Source: Gautieria morchelliformis
Lineage: Eukaryota; Basidiomycota; Agaricomycetes; Gomphales; Gomphaceae
Assembly (NCBI GenBank): GCA_015179125.1
Contig: WHVA01000546.1
Location: 1 to 64,000 of the forward strand
Direction of reading: 5' to 3'
DNA length: 64,000 nucleotides
Positions 11,150-20,819 of the stretch are shown piece after piece. The notes beneath the pieces were generated by a model. The model searched no databases. It saw nothing but the letters and a program-made list of their open reading frames with translations, and had not been told where the DNA came from. Position numbers and translations under genes: made by a program. Position 1 is the first letter of the stretch. Each line of letters starts with the position of its first letter.

Positions 11150-11335
11150 CAAGCCAATAGATAGTCAGCCAACCAAAGCCATAGACAGCCAGCCAGCTAA
11201 AGGAGGAGACAGCAGACAGAGCTGACAGCAGACAGCACCCAGATCAGACAGAGCACAGAGCAGACAGCGGACAGAGCAGACAGCGCAGAGCACAGAGCAC
11301 AGGGCACAGAGCACATAGTGGACAGCAGACAGAGG
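11150..11335. repeat. CAGA/CCAG simple-sequence stretch
   Basis: Runs of AGCCAGCC and GACAGCAGACAGAGC-like units between the AT-rich block and the GC-rich 5' segment of Helitron 3. The equivalent in Helitron 4 is at about 14195-14300. It is a low-complexity repeat with no coding potential seen. Confidence 0.6.
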
Positions 11336-11447
11336 AATCGCCGGTTGGGCAGGTTCCTGGCGTTATGTCCTTACCGTTCGGCCTTTATACCGTGCGCGCA
11401 TGTCGTGCACGGACCACACTCGCGTATGCGCGCTCTGGTCGCGAACG

Positions 11448-11459
11448 GGTCACGTGACC
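11448..11459. promoter_or_regulatory. Palindromic CACGTG site in Helitron 3 5' segment
   Basis: Perfect 12-bp palindrome GGTCACGTGACC containing an E-box/G-box core. A second ACACGTGACC lies near 11522, and Helitron 4 keeps the same pair at 14416-14427 and 14473-14484. Basic helix-loop-helix factors bind CACGTG in fungi; use here is only an inference. Confidence 0.45.
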
Positions 11460-11862
11460 ACTGCGCAGCGTTCTCTCGCGGCTGCGCCGCTCGCCGCTGA
11501 CCTAATTTGGAACGCAAACGGACACGTGACCATGCTGCGCAGCGTTCTTGGCTCACGGCTGTGCCGCTCGCGCGCTCCGCTGACAAACTAATGACCAAGC
11601 ATTGGTCAGCATTTGTCAGCGTGCCCACAACCTCCCACCTAGGCGCTTTCATATAGTGTAACTAGGTGGATACCCGCGCTTCGCGCGGGGGTGCAAGTCA
11701 AACGCCTCGGTAAGGTCAAACGCATCAGCAAGGTCAAACGGCTTGGGTAAATCAAACTTGGGATAAGTCAAACACATTCGGATAAGAAATTTTCTTTCAG
11801 ATAAGTAAAATGCATCTTATTGATTGACAGTAGCTCTAAGTAACACATCAAGGTAGGTAATG

Positions 11863-12950
11863 TTATGACCATGCTGCTTGACCAACTCTGGTACCTCCAT
11901 GCCTCCTCTGGCTCTATTCCGCAATGTCCACACTTTGACCTTTTGATCCCCTTGTTCTTTACTATTCACATACTTCCCCTTTTGACTCTATTCACCGGCC
12001 TTCCCTACTTGACCCTTAGCATAGCAAGTCCGGAGCATCAGGAGATCCATTTGTTCCACTATCAATGTTACGACTGTTCCGCTCAACCATCTCCGCCATA
12101 TCCGCATATCCTCCGCACCACCTCTGCACCGCCTCCGCATCACCTCCGACTCTATTCCACAACATCCGCACCATCCGCAACCCTCTACCTCGACCCTTGT
12201 GATTTCAGTACCCCTGGCCACGTCCAGATACCGGCCCCCGTACTCGACCCTGAACACAGCAAGATACCATTTCCGTAATTCCGTTTCTTCTGAGGCCTAT
12301 TGTACTTACTCGCCTTGTTCTTTGCCATTGTACTTACCCTACCCTGCACACCCCCTTGTCATCCCATTGTTCCGCATTAGTTACTTTCCCCGTATGTCTA
12401 TCCGATTCCTGCACTCTCCAGAATTTGCTTAGTACCATACCATTACCTGTTGCTTCAGCTCTTTGTATAAAACCCCTGCATGTATGTCTCCATTCCTGCA
12501 ATCAGATAATCAACTTCGATATGTGATTCCCTTCACACTGTCTCCTGTTCTTAGCACAGCGAGTTTTGCTAGTCTTGTCTCCTTCCGCTCTCGACCCTCT
12601 GTCCTCCGCCTCTTCTGCCTCTTCCGCCCTTTGTTCTCCGACCTTCGAACCTGGACTCTCAGTACTCTGTTCCTGACTTCTGCCTTCTCCGATATCCACA
12701 AGTCAATCCCGAAATACTTAGGACGGTAGTTCATCAGGGGTGCAACACATAAGTTGAAGCCGTTGTCCTTTCCAGTTCCGACCTCTGGGAATTCCAATAC
12801 GTAACAATCAATTAGACCCACATTCCCCTTGTTCTTTTGCCTATTGATTGTTCTTAGTTCTACCCGGCACCCCCTTGTAGTTCCTCTTGTTCGGTATTAG
12901 TTACTTACTCCATTTATCCTAGTTACTTTTGCTTGCACTGGAATTGCTTA
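11863..12950 (+). mobile_element. Older LTR-Y copy in Helitron 4, split and truncated
   Basis: Starts TGTTATGACC at 11863 after GGTAA, is interrupted at 12066-12806 by LTR-Y2, resumes at 12812 (TTAGACCC) and breaks off at about 12950 where the 21-bp satellite begins. In Helitron 3 the equivalent LTR runs on to 9441. So in this copy a deletion removed the LTR 3' third and the left part of the satellite. Confidence 0.65.
12066..12806 (+). mobile_element. Solo LTR-Y2 nested in an older LTR-Y
   Basis: 741 bp, starting TGTTACGACTG and ending TACGTAACA, with perfect 5-bp target duplications ATCAA (12061-12065 and 12807-12811). The empty site is visible at 8985-9000, where CCGCTACCAATTAGACCC is uninterrupted. 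A TATA-like TTGTATAAAACCCC lies near 12464. The LTR is C/T-rich and has no coding capacity. Confidence 0.9.
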
Positions 12951-13375
12951 CCACGCATAACATGCATGTCCCCAAGCATAGCGTGTATGTCCCCATGGAT
13001 AGCATGCTTGTCCCCACGCATAACATGCGTGTCTCCACACATAGCATGTGTGTCCCCATGCATAGCCTGTCTGTCCCCAAGGATAGTGTGTCCCCACATG
13101 TGGCATGCATGTCCCCAAGCATAGGGTGCATGTCCCCATGCATAAAATGTGTGTCTCCAAGCATAACATGCGTGTCACCATGCATAGCATGCATGTCCCC
13201 AAGCATAGCGTGTGTGTCCCCACGCATAACATGTGTGTCTCCACACATAGCATGCATGTCCCCAAGCATAGGGTGCATGTCTCCACACATAACATGCATG
13301 TCTCCACGCATAACATGCGTGTCCCCATGCATAGTGTGTGTAGCATGCCCCTGAAGTATAGCATGCATAGCATAT
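12951..13375. repeat. 21-bp satellite array B
   Basis: About twenty 21-bp units (CATAACATGCGTGTCTCCACA type), homologous to array A but half as long. It begins abruptly after GCTTACC of the truncated LTR-Y and ends at the CCAAGGGCCCC block that also follows array A. Open frames up to 150 codons here are by-products of the unit length. Confidence 0.85.
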
Positions 13376-13394
13376 CCCCAAGGGCCCCAAAGTG

Positions 13395-14110
13395 AAGCAA
13401 GCAGAGGCTGTTACTACTTATTAACTTTTAGCAAACTCAGGGACATGTATCAATATCTATTTTGTGACATATACAGACATAAATAAAATAGTCAAGGAAA
13501 CCATATTTAAGCAGCTGCTGTCATTAATTTTTAGCAAAGTCAGGATTATCTATTTTGCGAAAAAATGTCAAGAAAATGTCCAGTACATGTAAGCTGAAGC
13601 TGTTATTAATTTTAGCAAAGTTAGGATTATCTATTTTTCGAAAAATGTCAAAAAAATGCACTGTACATTTAACCTGGAGCTGTTGTCAATCTTCACAAAG
13701 TCAGGATAATTTATTGACATCTATTTGCGAAAAAATGTCAAAAAAGTACAGTACATTGAAGCAGAGGCTGTGATTAATGCCCAGCCAAAGCCAGAGAAGC
13801 CCAGAGACTGACAGAGAAACCCAGAGCCCAGCCAAAGCCATAGTAAGCCAGCCACCAGTATAGCCAGAGAGGAGTGGCTGGTAAGCAGCTTTACAGTAAA
13901 TAAAACAATAAAACAAACCACATTTAAATGTAGAATATATTGTCATTAATTTTAGAAGAAACTTATTGATGTCTATTTTTGAAAAAAAACCCAAAAAATA
14001 TTGATATTAAAACATTTTTTTTTCAGCAGTCTTGGGATGTTATTTAAATCTATTTTCGAAAAAAATCACAAAAATATAATGCACATGTGACAATACTATA
14101 TGATGAAAAA
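13395..14110. repeat. AT-rich tandem units, Helitron 4 copy
   Basis: Nearly base-for-base copy of 10364-11060: GCTGTTATTAAT and TTTTCGAAAAA modules, the GCCCAGCCAAAGCC block, then A/T-rich sequence with TTTTTTTTCAG. No gene seen. Confidence 0.65.
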
Positions 14111-14575
14111 AAAAAGGAACCAATAAAATTACCAACACAAATAAAATAAAATACATGGCAATGCATTAACAAAAATATATTACCTACCAATAGATAGCCA
14201 GCCAGCCAAAGCAATAGACATCCAGCCAGCTAAAGGAGGAGACAGCAGACAAAGCAGACAGCAGACAAAGCAGACAGCAGCCAGAGCAGACAGCAGAGAG
14301 AGGAATCGGCGGTTGGGCAGGTTCCTGGCATTACCTCCTTACCGTTCGGCCTTTATACCGCGCGCGCGTGTCGTGCACGGACCACGCTCGCGTATGCGCG
14401 CTCTGGTCGCGAACGGGTCACGTGACCGCTGCGCGTTCTATGCTCGCGGCTGACCTAATTTGGATCGCAAACGGTCACGTGACCATGCGCGCAGGGTTCT
14501 TGGCTCGCGGCTGCGCCGCTCGCGCGCTCCGCTGACAAACTGATGACCAAGCATTGGTCAGCATTGGTCAGCGCG

Positions 14576-15302
14576 CCGAACCCGTTGAAAATTCAATGAA
14601 TCAGTTTCAGTGGAAAAAGTTTCATTTCAATGAGTTGGTTTCAGGGGTTGACTCATGGGTATTTGGGGTTCCTACAGCGAAAGACCAATGGATTGAACCA
14701 GGCATTCCAAGTCGACGACCACTGGGTTCCTGTGGGGTAGTCACTTACGACCCGTGGTTCTATCACCACATTTCAGAGATGCAGCAACTGAATGTCACTG
14801 GCCCAAGATCTGAATAATATGAGGCAAATCACTGAATATTCATGAAATTTGTAGTGAATGTTAGGTTGTAAAGCTATGGGTTTTCAATGGTTATTGCCTT
14901 GCAATCTTGTTCAAATGTCATGAGATACCAGTTAAACTTTCCCATTGTTTCAAGTCATAAATCAATATATAGAAGGGAAAATACAGATGAAACATATGGC
15001 AAAAGTCACTAAAATACCACGGTCGGATCCAAGAAATTCATACCAGGCCGCTTCACATACATTGGAGCGGCAGTGCGCCGGGAGCCGAAAGGAGATGAAG
15101 AAGGGTTACGAAAAGTAGATGACATACTATTGGAGATGGCAGATGGCAGACAATGTGAACCTGAAATGGGTCAGGCTACCAGGGAGCCTCTTATAACCGA
15201 GGTACGTACATCATGCACAACAGCACATGTCTCGTGTACAGGGTGTCGCCGGCGACGCCACCGCTACCGCGACGCCCACGAGAGATGCCTGGGGTCACAT
15301 CG
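14576..15302. other. Unassigned segment
   Basis: No recognisable gene or repeat boundary. The left part (TTTCAATGAGTTGG and neighbours) faintly resembles the segment 23780-23900 before the Harbinger-like ORF, but I cannot align it securely. The rest shows nothing I can name. Confidence 0.4.
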
Positions 15303-16057
15303 TCAGCATGTACAGAGGATGAGGACACAGATCAGAACACATGACATCCACCGCGAAGACAGAAGAATACAAACACCAAAATGGGGAATAGAAAATAGAA
15401 ATAGGACAGAAAAATCAGGACAAAGTGCACATGACACAAAACCAGTGAACTCAACTTTTGCCCACCCGAACGCACTCTCCACACACGTCTTGAGCTCCTT
15501 ATAGCTCACCATGAGACACCTCTGCTCGTCCCGCGATATGAGCATGATGTGTTCGTCTGTCCAGGGGTCGAGCAGGTCGGTGATGTGCAGCGAGTGGGGT
15601 TGGGGTTGATTGAGTCAGCGAACGTGTCACACCTCTCACACGTCAAGCCACGCACCTTGCACGTGCGCCATCTTCACGACAGGCGCGCCATGCTCATTGA
15701 TCTGGTCAGCGCTTGTGACACACGGGGATCATCTGCATCCAGCTCCCACTGATGAAAGGCGGCGATGGTCCAGTCTGCTGGACAGAGGCGGGAAGCAGCT
15801 TCCATTTACCAGATGTGTATTAATAATTTACCTTGATCCGGTGCATGGCGCATATATACTATTGAGGCATTAGTGTCTGGGCTCGAAAACGCGGACTGTG
15901 TGAAGGCTCTTACCTTGAACAGATTGGATGACACATCCTCAATGTCAACTAGTTGGAGCCTCTCGAGAGGAGGGAGCCTTCGCAGAAGTCACAAAATATG
16001 GCTGACTATGCCCGCATTCGGATTCGTACCAATGAGCGTAGTCATAGTCATAACCGT
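15303..16057 (-). pseudogene. LRR/F-box-like protein remnant, 3' part
   Basis: On the minus strand an exon reads LLRRLPPLERLQLVDIED and ends at a good GTAAG donor (exon end 15914). Further on come ITDLLDPWTDEHIM and ISRDEQRCLMVSYKELKTC, the style of C-terminal parts of agaricomycete F-box/LRR proteins. An in-frame TGA just before LLRR and doubtful frames around the small exons suggest a pseudogene. The copia element at 16058 cuts it; the upstream piece is at 21318-21455. No F-box itself is visible. Confidence 0.45.
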
Positions 16058-16555
16058 TGTAGAGGACAGGAATTATAGGCAGTAGGTATGGACTTGTTAT
16101 TCAAAAGAATAGACTAGAAATCAATTCACTCTCTCAGTGAATTTAGTGGTCACTATAAATATATTATACACTACCTAGAAATCAATTCACTACAGAGGAT
16201 TTCTAGGTCAATAAATGCAAAGACTACTAGACTAATTTACTTGCCTCTCTCAGTGAATTTAGTGGTCACTGAGAGAGGGGGAAATGTGTTCCACTGCGCA
16301 TGTACTACTACCCGGCCCTTTAGCGCCCAAGAGCTCGCGCGTCGAAGTCATTTCAGACTCCGCTGGGTGCAGCCGCTTGTGAAAGTAGGAATAACAAGAT
16401 GAAATAGAGAGATAAGGAATGAGTGGAAAATTTCGAAAATAACCAGAGAAATGGATGCATAATACAAGAACAATGTGAGAAGAAATTGGAAGGCCTCACA
16501 ACAAATTGGATATATTATGCTTGATTTTGGTGCAGGAGCATAAATGCACCCAACA
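16058..16555 (-). repeat. Copia 3' LTR
   Basis: 498 bp, TGTAGAGGACAGG...CACCCAACA in plus orientation. By eye I find no difference from the LTR at 20820-21317. It holds two copies of a CTCTCAGTGAATTTAGTGG motif. Preceded at 16053-16057 by the target duplication ACCGT. Confidence 0.92.
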
Positions 16556-16566
16556 CGCCCCCTCAA
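16556..16566 (-). other. Copia polypurine tract
   Basis: On the minus strand TTGAGGGGGCG lies immediately before the 3' LTR start TGTTGGG. It is the expected plus-strand primer position. Confidence 0.7.
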
Positions 16567-16568
16567 GC

Positions 16569-17328
16569 TTAATATATTCCGATTTGCTCGTTGAGAATCT
16601 TCACTCTAGGACTGGGAAGTCCTTTAGTGAGGATATCTGCCAACATTTGTTCGGTTGGCAAATAAACGAGCTTGGCTTGTTGATTTTTGATTATATCTCG
16701 AAGGAAATATAATCGGATGTCGAAATGCTTGGTTCTCGTGTGTTGTTGGGTGCCATACGTGATGGCAATGGCTGATTGATTGTCTGAATAAACTTGGATG
16801 GGTCTGTTCAGTGGTTGGAATATTTCAGAAATAAAATGGCGCATCCAAAGAGCCTCTTTGCCCGCATGGGTCAGGGCGACGAATTCGGCTTCAGTTGATG
16901 AGAGGGCTACTATCGACTGTTTCTGGCAACTCCATGAAACAGTGCCTCCATCAATCTGAAATAAGTATGCCGAATACGAACGCCTATGACTCTGTGAACC
17001 CCAATCCGCATCTGAATACCCCATCAAGCCGTCTTGATTTCTTCCAAGTGTGAGTTTGTAATGCTTCGTGCCTTTCAAATATTTGAAGACACGTTTGACT
17101 GCATTCCAGTGTGTACCACCTGGATTTTCAAGGAATTGCGAGAGTAATGACACCGCAAATGCAATGTCAGGTCGAGTGGCTACAGCCGCCCACATCAGTG
17201 ATCCTATAGCTTGCCTGTATGGAAACTTCGACATGGCTTTCTTGCCTCTCTCTGTAGAAGGACATTGGTCTTTAGATAATTTTACGGCTGGATCAAGAGG
17301 CGTAGCATAAGTCTTTGCATCTTCGAGA
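16569..17328 (-). CDS. Copia RNase H domain (after frameshift)
   Basis: Frame continuing the polyprotein after the A7 run. It shows RQAIGSLMWAAVATRPDIAF, the RNase H pieces YSDADWGS and SSTEAEFVAL, and the C-terminal LADILTKGLP typical of copia. It removes RNA from RNA/DNA hybrids during reverse transcription. The first internal Met is at 17234, but the frame is homologous further upstream to the frameshift. Ends just before the polypurine tract. Confidence 0.85.
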
Positions 17329-20300
17329 TTAAATTTTTTTGATGATCTTCTCGATGTATGCAGGTTGTGAAATTGTAATGGTCTTCTTCTGCCAGTCTCT
17401 TTCGATTTTGAGATTCAATAGCCAATGAATCTCACCTAGATCTTTCATACTGAAGACCTGAGCAAGATCTCGTTTGACTTCGTCCAGGACTGACTGATTC
17501 TCAGCTGTGATGGTAAGGTCGTCCACAGCTGTTGCAATGATCACATGCCCCTTTCCGCCACGTCTATAAAATACAGCCCCATCTGTGGCTGACGTAGTGA
17601 ATCCTAACTTGTGGAATTCACCACTTAAACGTTTATACCATTCTCTTCCAGATTGCTTGAGGCCATAGAGTGCTTTCTTCAAAAGTAGCACTTCGCCTTT
17701 GTCTCCTGACTCATATCCATACGGCTGCTTCATGTAAATAGGTTCGGGCAACGTAGCATTGAGGTATGCATAGTCTACGTCCATTTGATGAATAGGCCAG
17801 TCATTCCTAGCAGCAATGGCGCATATGATCCGTAGGGAGGATAACCGAGCAACAGGTGAGTATGTCTCATCATAGTCGACTCCAAACTTCTGTGTGAAGC
17901 CTTGGGCGACCATTCTCGATTTAGGTACTATTGGTTTCCCTTCTGGATTACGCTTCCAAAGGTAGACCCATTTATTACCGACAATATTGGCTCCAGGAGG
18001 TGGTTTGGCTCGTTCCCACACTCCCTTGTCGATTAGGGCCTCATACTCTTTGTCCATTGATTTCTTCCATATAGGATTATTCAGAGCTTCGTCTGCATTG
18101 CTAGGTTCAATTTGACTCAAATCCGGCGCCTTGTTATTGTTTTGACCGTCGGTTAGAAACGCACTGATGGCACACTCATAGTTACTGATGCCATCAATCT
18201 CGGAGGATAATTCTTGGTCGAATAAAATTTCTTTATGGTCCTCAATGTCCTCGTAAGCTAGCGTAGTCATATGTGCGCCAGCTTGTCTCTGGGTTTGAGA
18301 TCTTGTTACGGGACCTGATGGGGCCGGCTGCACTTGTTGTTGACGGATCCTTTCGCTTCTCCTTATCGGTTCAGCTTCTCTAGGTCTGTCATCAACTCCC
18401 TGAATAGGTTGCAGCTTTTCAAGATATTCCTCCGGTGCACTTTCATCAATTTCTTCGATCTTTGCCTCTTCGCTGACTAAGCGACCGGGCACAGGCACTG
18501 ATGCCGGAATGGCCTTCTTCTCTTCTTTAGACGTAGGTAGCTTGGATTCCTCAATAGAAATGATTGGGACCTTTCCCTTCTTCATCTCTGAATCAAACAC
18601 AACATTCCGCTCGACAGAAACTTTGTGCGAGTCAGGCCAATAAACATAATGACCATGGCTCTGCGCAGAAATTCCTATCCACCGAGCTCTCTTGGCACGA
18701 GCTGCCAATTTATCTCCCTGAGTGATTTTAACGTAAATTTCAGTTCCCCACGCGTGAATGTCTTTGAGATTCGGTTTTTCATGGTGAATCATCTCGTAGG
18801 GCGTTTTATCTGGTAGAGCTCTTGTATGCGTCCTGTTCCTAAGATAATTGGCATGCTGTATCGCATAGCCCCATAATATCTTAGGAAGGCCTGATTCTAG
18901 CAGCATGGCACGAGTTCTCTCAGTGAGAGTTCGGTTCAGGCGTTCCGCAACACCATTGGACTCTGGTGTGTCGTGTACCGTCAACTGATGCTTCGTGCCT
19001 TGTTTGGCTAGATGCTGTTCGAATTCAGAGCTCGTATACTCGCCCCCTCGATCAGAAACAAGTGCCTTGATGTGCACATTTCTCTGTCGAAGCATTAAAG
19101 CCTCGTAGAGCTTGTACTTTGAGAATGCTTCTGATTTGTTCGCCATGAGATAGATCACCGATTCTCTTGAGTAATCATCGATAAAGGAGACATAATATGA
19201 CTTCTTATCGATCGTGAGGTGTCTTGCAGGTCCCCAGACATCAGAATAAATTCTGTCACCGAATTTTGATGTTCGGTCTCTGGGTTCTCGAGGAAGAGGT
19301 TTGCGCGCAATCTTGGCCTGAATACACGCATCACAGACAATTCTATCGCCTGTGGAGCTCAGTTCAATGCCCAATATCATGCCATGATTTAATAGATGTT
19401 GTAGGGACTTCTGCGAGATGTGCCCCATCTTTTGATGAATTTCCATGGCAGATAAACACATATGGGCTTGAGCACTTGGTGACTGGAGGTCTAGTCGATA
19501 TAAGCCATTGACTTTCGGTGCTTGCATCAATATTTTTCCAGCAGCATTAGATATTGTGCATTTCTGGCCACCGAGTCGAATGTCGTAGCCAGCATCATCG
19601 CACCGACCGATCGAGACGAGGGTAGCAGCAATTTTAGGTGCATAGTATGTATCTTGCAACGTGACTTCTACTGTTCTATCTCCAACCTTATTGGATAATA
19701 CGAGCAGTCCTGAGCCGAAGGCATCAAAGGTACCTTTGTTGGCTGCTCGGATAGTCCTCGGCTGTGAGAATTGACAGTAGTTCCTCAATAAATTTTTGTG
19801 AGGAGTCATATGCGATGTCGTTCCGGTGTCGAGTATAACTATAACTCCTGAGGATGTGCTCAAATTGAAATTAGAGCACTCGTCGAAATTGGTGAAGGCA
19901 AGATGCCCATCACCACTTTCCTCAGAAGTAGACTCTTCTTCGGCAACATTCGCTTTTGCTTTACCCTTCTTCTTCTTCTTGCCTTTGGCTTTCTTCTTCT
20001 GACGTGGTCCTTGACCTTCTTTACCACCTCCTTTAGCCCAGCAATTTTCGATGGAATGTCCAGGCTTTTTGCAGTTGGTGCATACATGCGCCTTCTGCCC
20101 CTTCTGGTCCTTCTTAGTAGATGAACCAATAAACACCTGCTCTTCTTGCGGGAGTGTTTTCTTCCTGTCATACTGAGCCTTTAGTACCCTAATAATATTA
20201 TCAGGGACCAATGGCATCCCGCATTCTTCAAGCGAAGTGGTAAGGGCGTTCATGACTGCCTCATAGGATGGTGGAAGTGATGCAAGGATGATGTCCATGA

Positions 20301-20814
20301 ATTCTTCTTCGGAAACTCTGGCTCCCATCTCATTAAGACGAGCATATAGGTCTTGGGCCTTGTCCAAATGATCTCTCAAGTCTCCATCCTCAGGACATCT
20401 CATACTGCGGAGTTGTCTCTGCAGGCTGGTGAGGACCATCTTGGGCTTTTTGGTCATTTCATTGACCAGTGCATCCCAAGTCTCTTTTGCTGTCTTCTGC
20501 TTCTGTAGCATCAGGGCTAATGACTCTGACACTGAGACGATGATTTGGGTCTTGGCTTGTCCTTCTCTAGCAAGGTATCTCTCCAGCTTCTCCTCGGCCT
20601 TATCCATCTGAGTTTCCTCAGCTTCTGTTAGAATATGGCCTGGGGGCATGACTGGAGGATCAGGAGGTCGAGTGACTCTCCCTTCTACATGCTTGAGTAG
20701 ATTTTTGGACTCGAAATAGCTGATGAGAGTAGCTCGCCACAATGGCCAATTACTTCCATCAGTAGCAAGCTTCTCAACACCCAATAGCTTCTCAGAAGTG
20801 TCTCCGGGGCCCAT
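17329..20814 (-). CDS. Copia Gag-Pol polyprotein (to reverse transcriptase)
   Basis: 1161 codons from the ATG at 20814, five bases inside the 5' LTR. Gag with a CX2CX4HX4C knuckle (CTNCKKPGHSIENC, near residue 245); protease active site LDTGTTSH near 330; integrase HHCC zinc region and the D,D,E core seen as SDVWGP, SDRGGEY and NGVAERLNRT; reverse transcriptase with KARLVAQG-like KSRMVAQGF, MDVDYAYLNA, KALYGLKQ and the catalytic VDDL (AVDD, not YVDD). It stops at TAA just after IEKIIKKI where an A7 run shifts the frame; the natural product would run on into RNase H. Confidence 0.92.
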   Translation of the reverse strand: MGPGDTSEKLLGVEKLATDGSNWPLWRATLISYFESKNLLKHVEGRVTRPPDPPVMPPGHILTEAEETQMDKAEEKLERYLAREGQAKTQIIVSVSESLALMLQKQKTAKETWDALVNEMTKKPKMVLTSLQRQLRSMRCPEDGDLRDHLDKAQDLYARLNEMGARVSEEEFMDIILASLPPSYEAVMNALTTSLEECGMPLVPDNIIRVLKAQYDRKKTLPQEEQVFIGSSTKKDQKGQKAHVCTNCKKPGHSIENCWAKGGGKEGQGPRQKKKAKGKKKKKGKAKANVAEEESTSEESGDGHLAFTNFDECSNFNLSTSSGVIVILDTGTTSHMTPHKNLLRNYCQFSQPRTIRAANKGTFDAFGSGLLVLSNKVGDRTVEVTLQDTYYAPKIAATLVSIGRCDDAGYDIRLGGQKCTISNAAGKILMQAPKVNGLYRLDLQSPSAQAHMCLSAMEIHQKMGHISQKSLQHLLNHGMILGIELSSTGDRIVCDACIQAKIARKPLPREPRDRTSKFGDRIYSDVWGPARHLTIDKKSYYVSFIDDYSRESVIYLMANKSEAFSKYKLYEALMLRQRNVHIKALVSDRGGEYTSSEFEQHLAKQGTKHQLTVHDTPESNGVAERLNRTLTERTRAMLLESGLPKILWGYAIQHANYLRNRTHTRALPDKTPYEMIHHEKPNLKDIHAWGTEIYVKITQGDKLAARAKRARWIGISAQSHGHYVYWPDSHKVSVERNVVFDSEMKKGKVPIISIEESKLPTSKEEKKAIPASVPVPGRLVSEEAKIEEIDESAPEEYLEKLQPIQGVDDRPREAEPIRRSERIRQQQVQPAPSGPVTRSQTQRQAGAHMTTLAYEDIEDHKEILFDQELSSEIDGISNYECAISAFLTDGQNNNKAPDLSQIEPSNADEALNNPIWKKSMDKEYEALIDKGVWERAKPPPGANIVGNKWVYLWKRNPEGKPIVPKSRMVAQGFTQKFGVDYDETYSPVARLSSLRIICAIAARNDWPIHQMDVDYAYLNATLPEPIYMKQPYGYESGDKGEVLLLKKALYGLKQSGREWYKRLSGEFHKLGFTTSATDGAVFYRRGGKGHVIIATAVDDLTITAENQSVLDEVKRDLAQVFSMKDLGEIHWLLNLKIERDWQKKTITISQPAYIEKIIKKI

Positions 20815-20819
20815 AACCC

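Larger units (their letters stand above)
8231..11661 (-). mobile_element. Helitron 3, non-autonomous, satellite-bearing
   Basis: 3' end CTAG at 8231-8234 with a decayed hairpin; 5' end at 11661 (TTACACTATATGAAAGCG), abutting the CTAG of Helitron 4. No Rep or helicase. Contents in plus-strand order: a duplicated 3' tail (8231-9008), LTR-Y1 (8801-9441), a 21-bp satellite (9447-10345), AT-rich tandem units (10364-10960), CAG/CAGA-rich simple sequence (about 11150-11335) and a GC-rich 5' segment. Helitron 4 has the same order, so the units are copies of one non-autonomous element. Confidence 0.75.
11662..14575 (-). mobile_element. Helitron 4, non-autonomous, 5' truncated
   Basis: 3' end CTAG at 11662-11665 with an almost perfect CCCGCGC/GCGCGGG hairpin. 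It is colinear with Helitron 3 through the tail, LTR-Y, satellite, AT-rich units and GC-rich 5' segment. Homology to the other 5' segments stops within the TTGGTCAGC motif near 14575, so the terminal ~90 bp are missing. It carries a further solo LTR (Y2). This is the right-hand limit of the Helitron array. Confidence 0.7.

Noticed and set aside
9447..13375. CRISPR-like regular repeats
   Set aside because: The 21-bp units are contiguous with no unique spacers, and the context is a fungal Helitron.
9447..13400. Open frames up to 270 codons (Cys/Gly/His/Trp/Tyr-rich, Met/Gly/Asp/His-rich) in several frames on both strands
   Set aside because: They follow from a 21-bp repeat unit divisible by three; all frames are open and the protein is a pure repeat with no conserved start.
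17329..17345. Programmed frameshift in the copia element
   Set aside because: Copia-type programmed shifts lie between gag and pol, not between RT and RNase H; an A7 run is better explained by a one-base indel or sequencing error.
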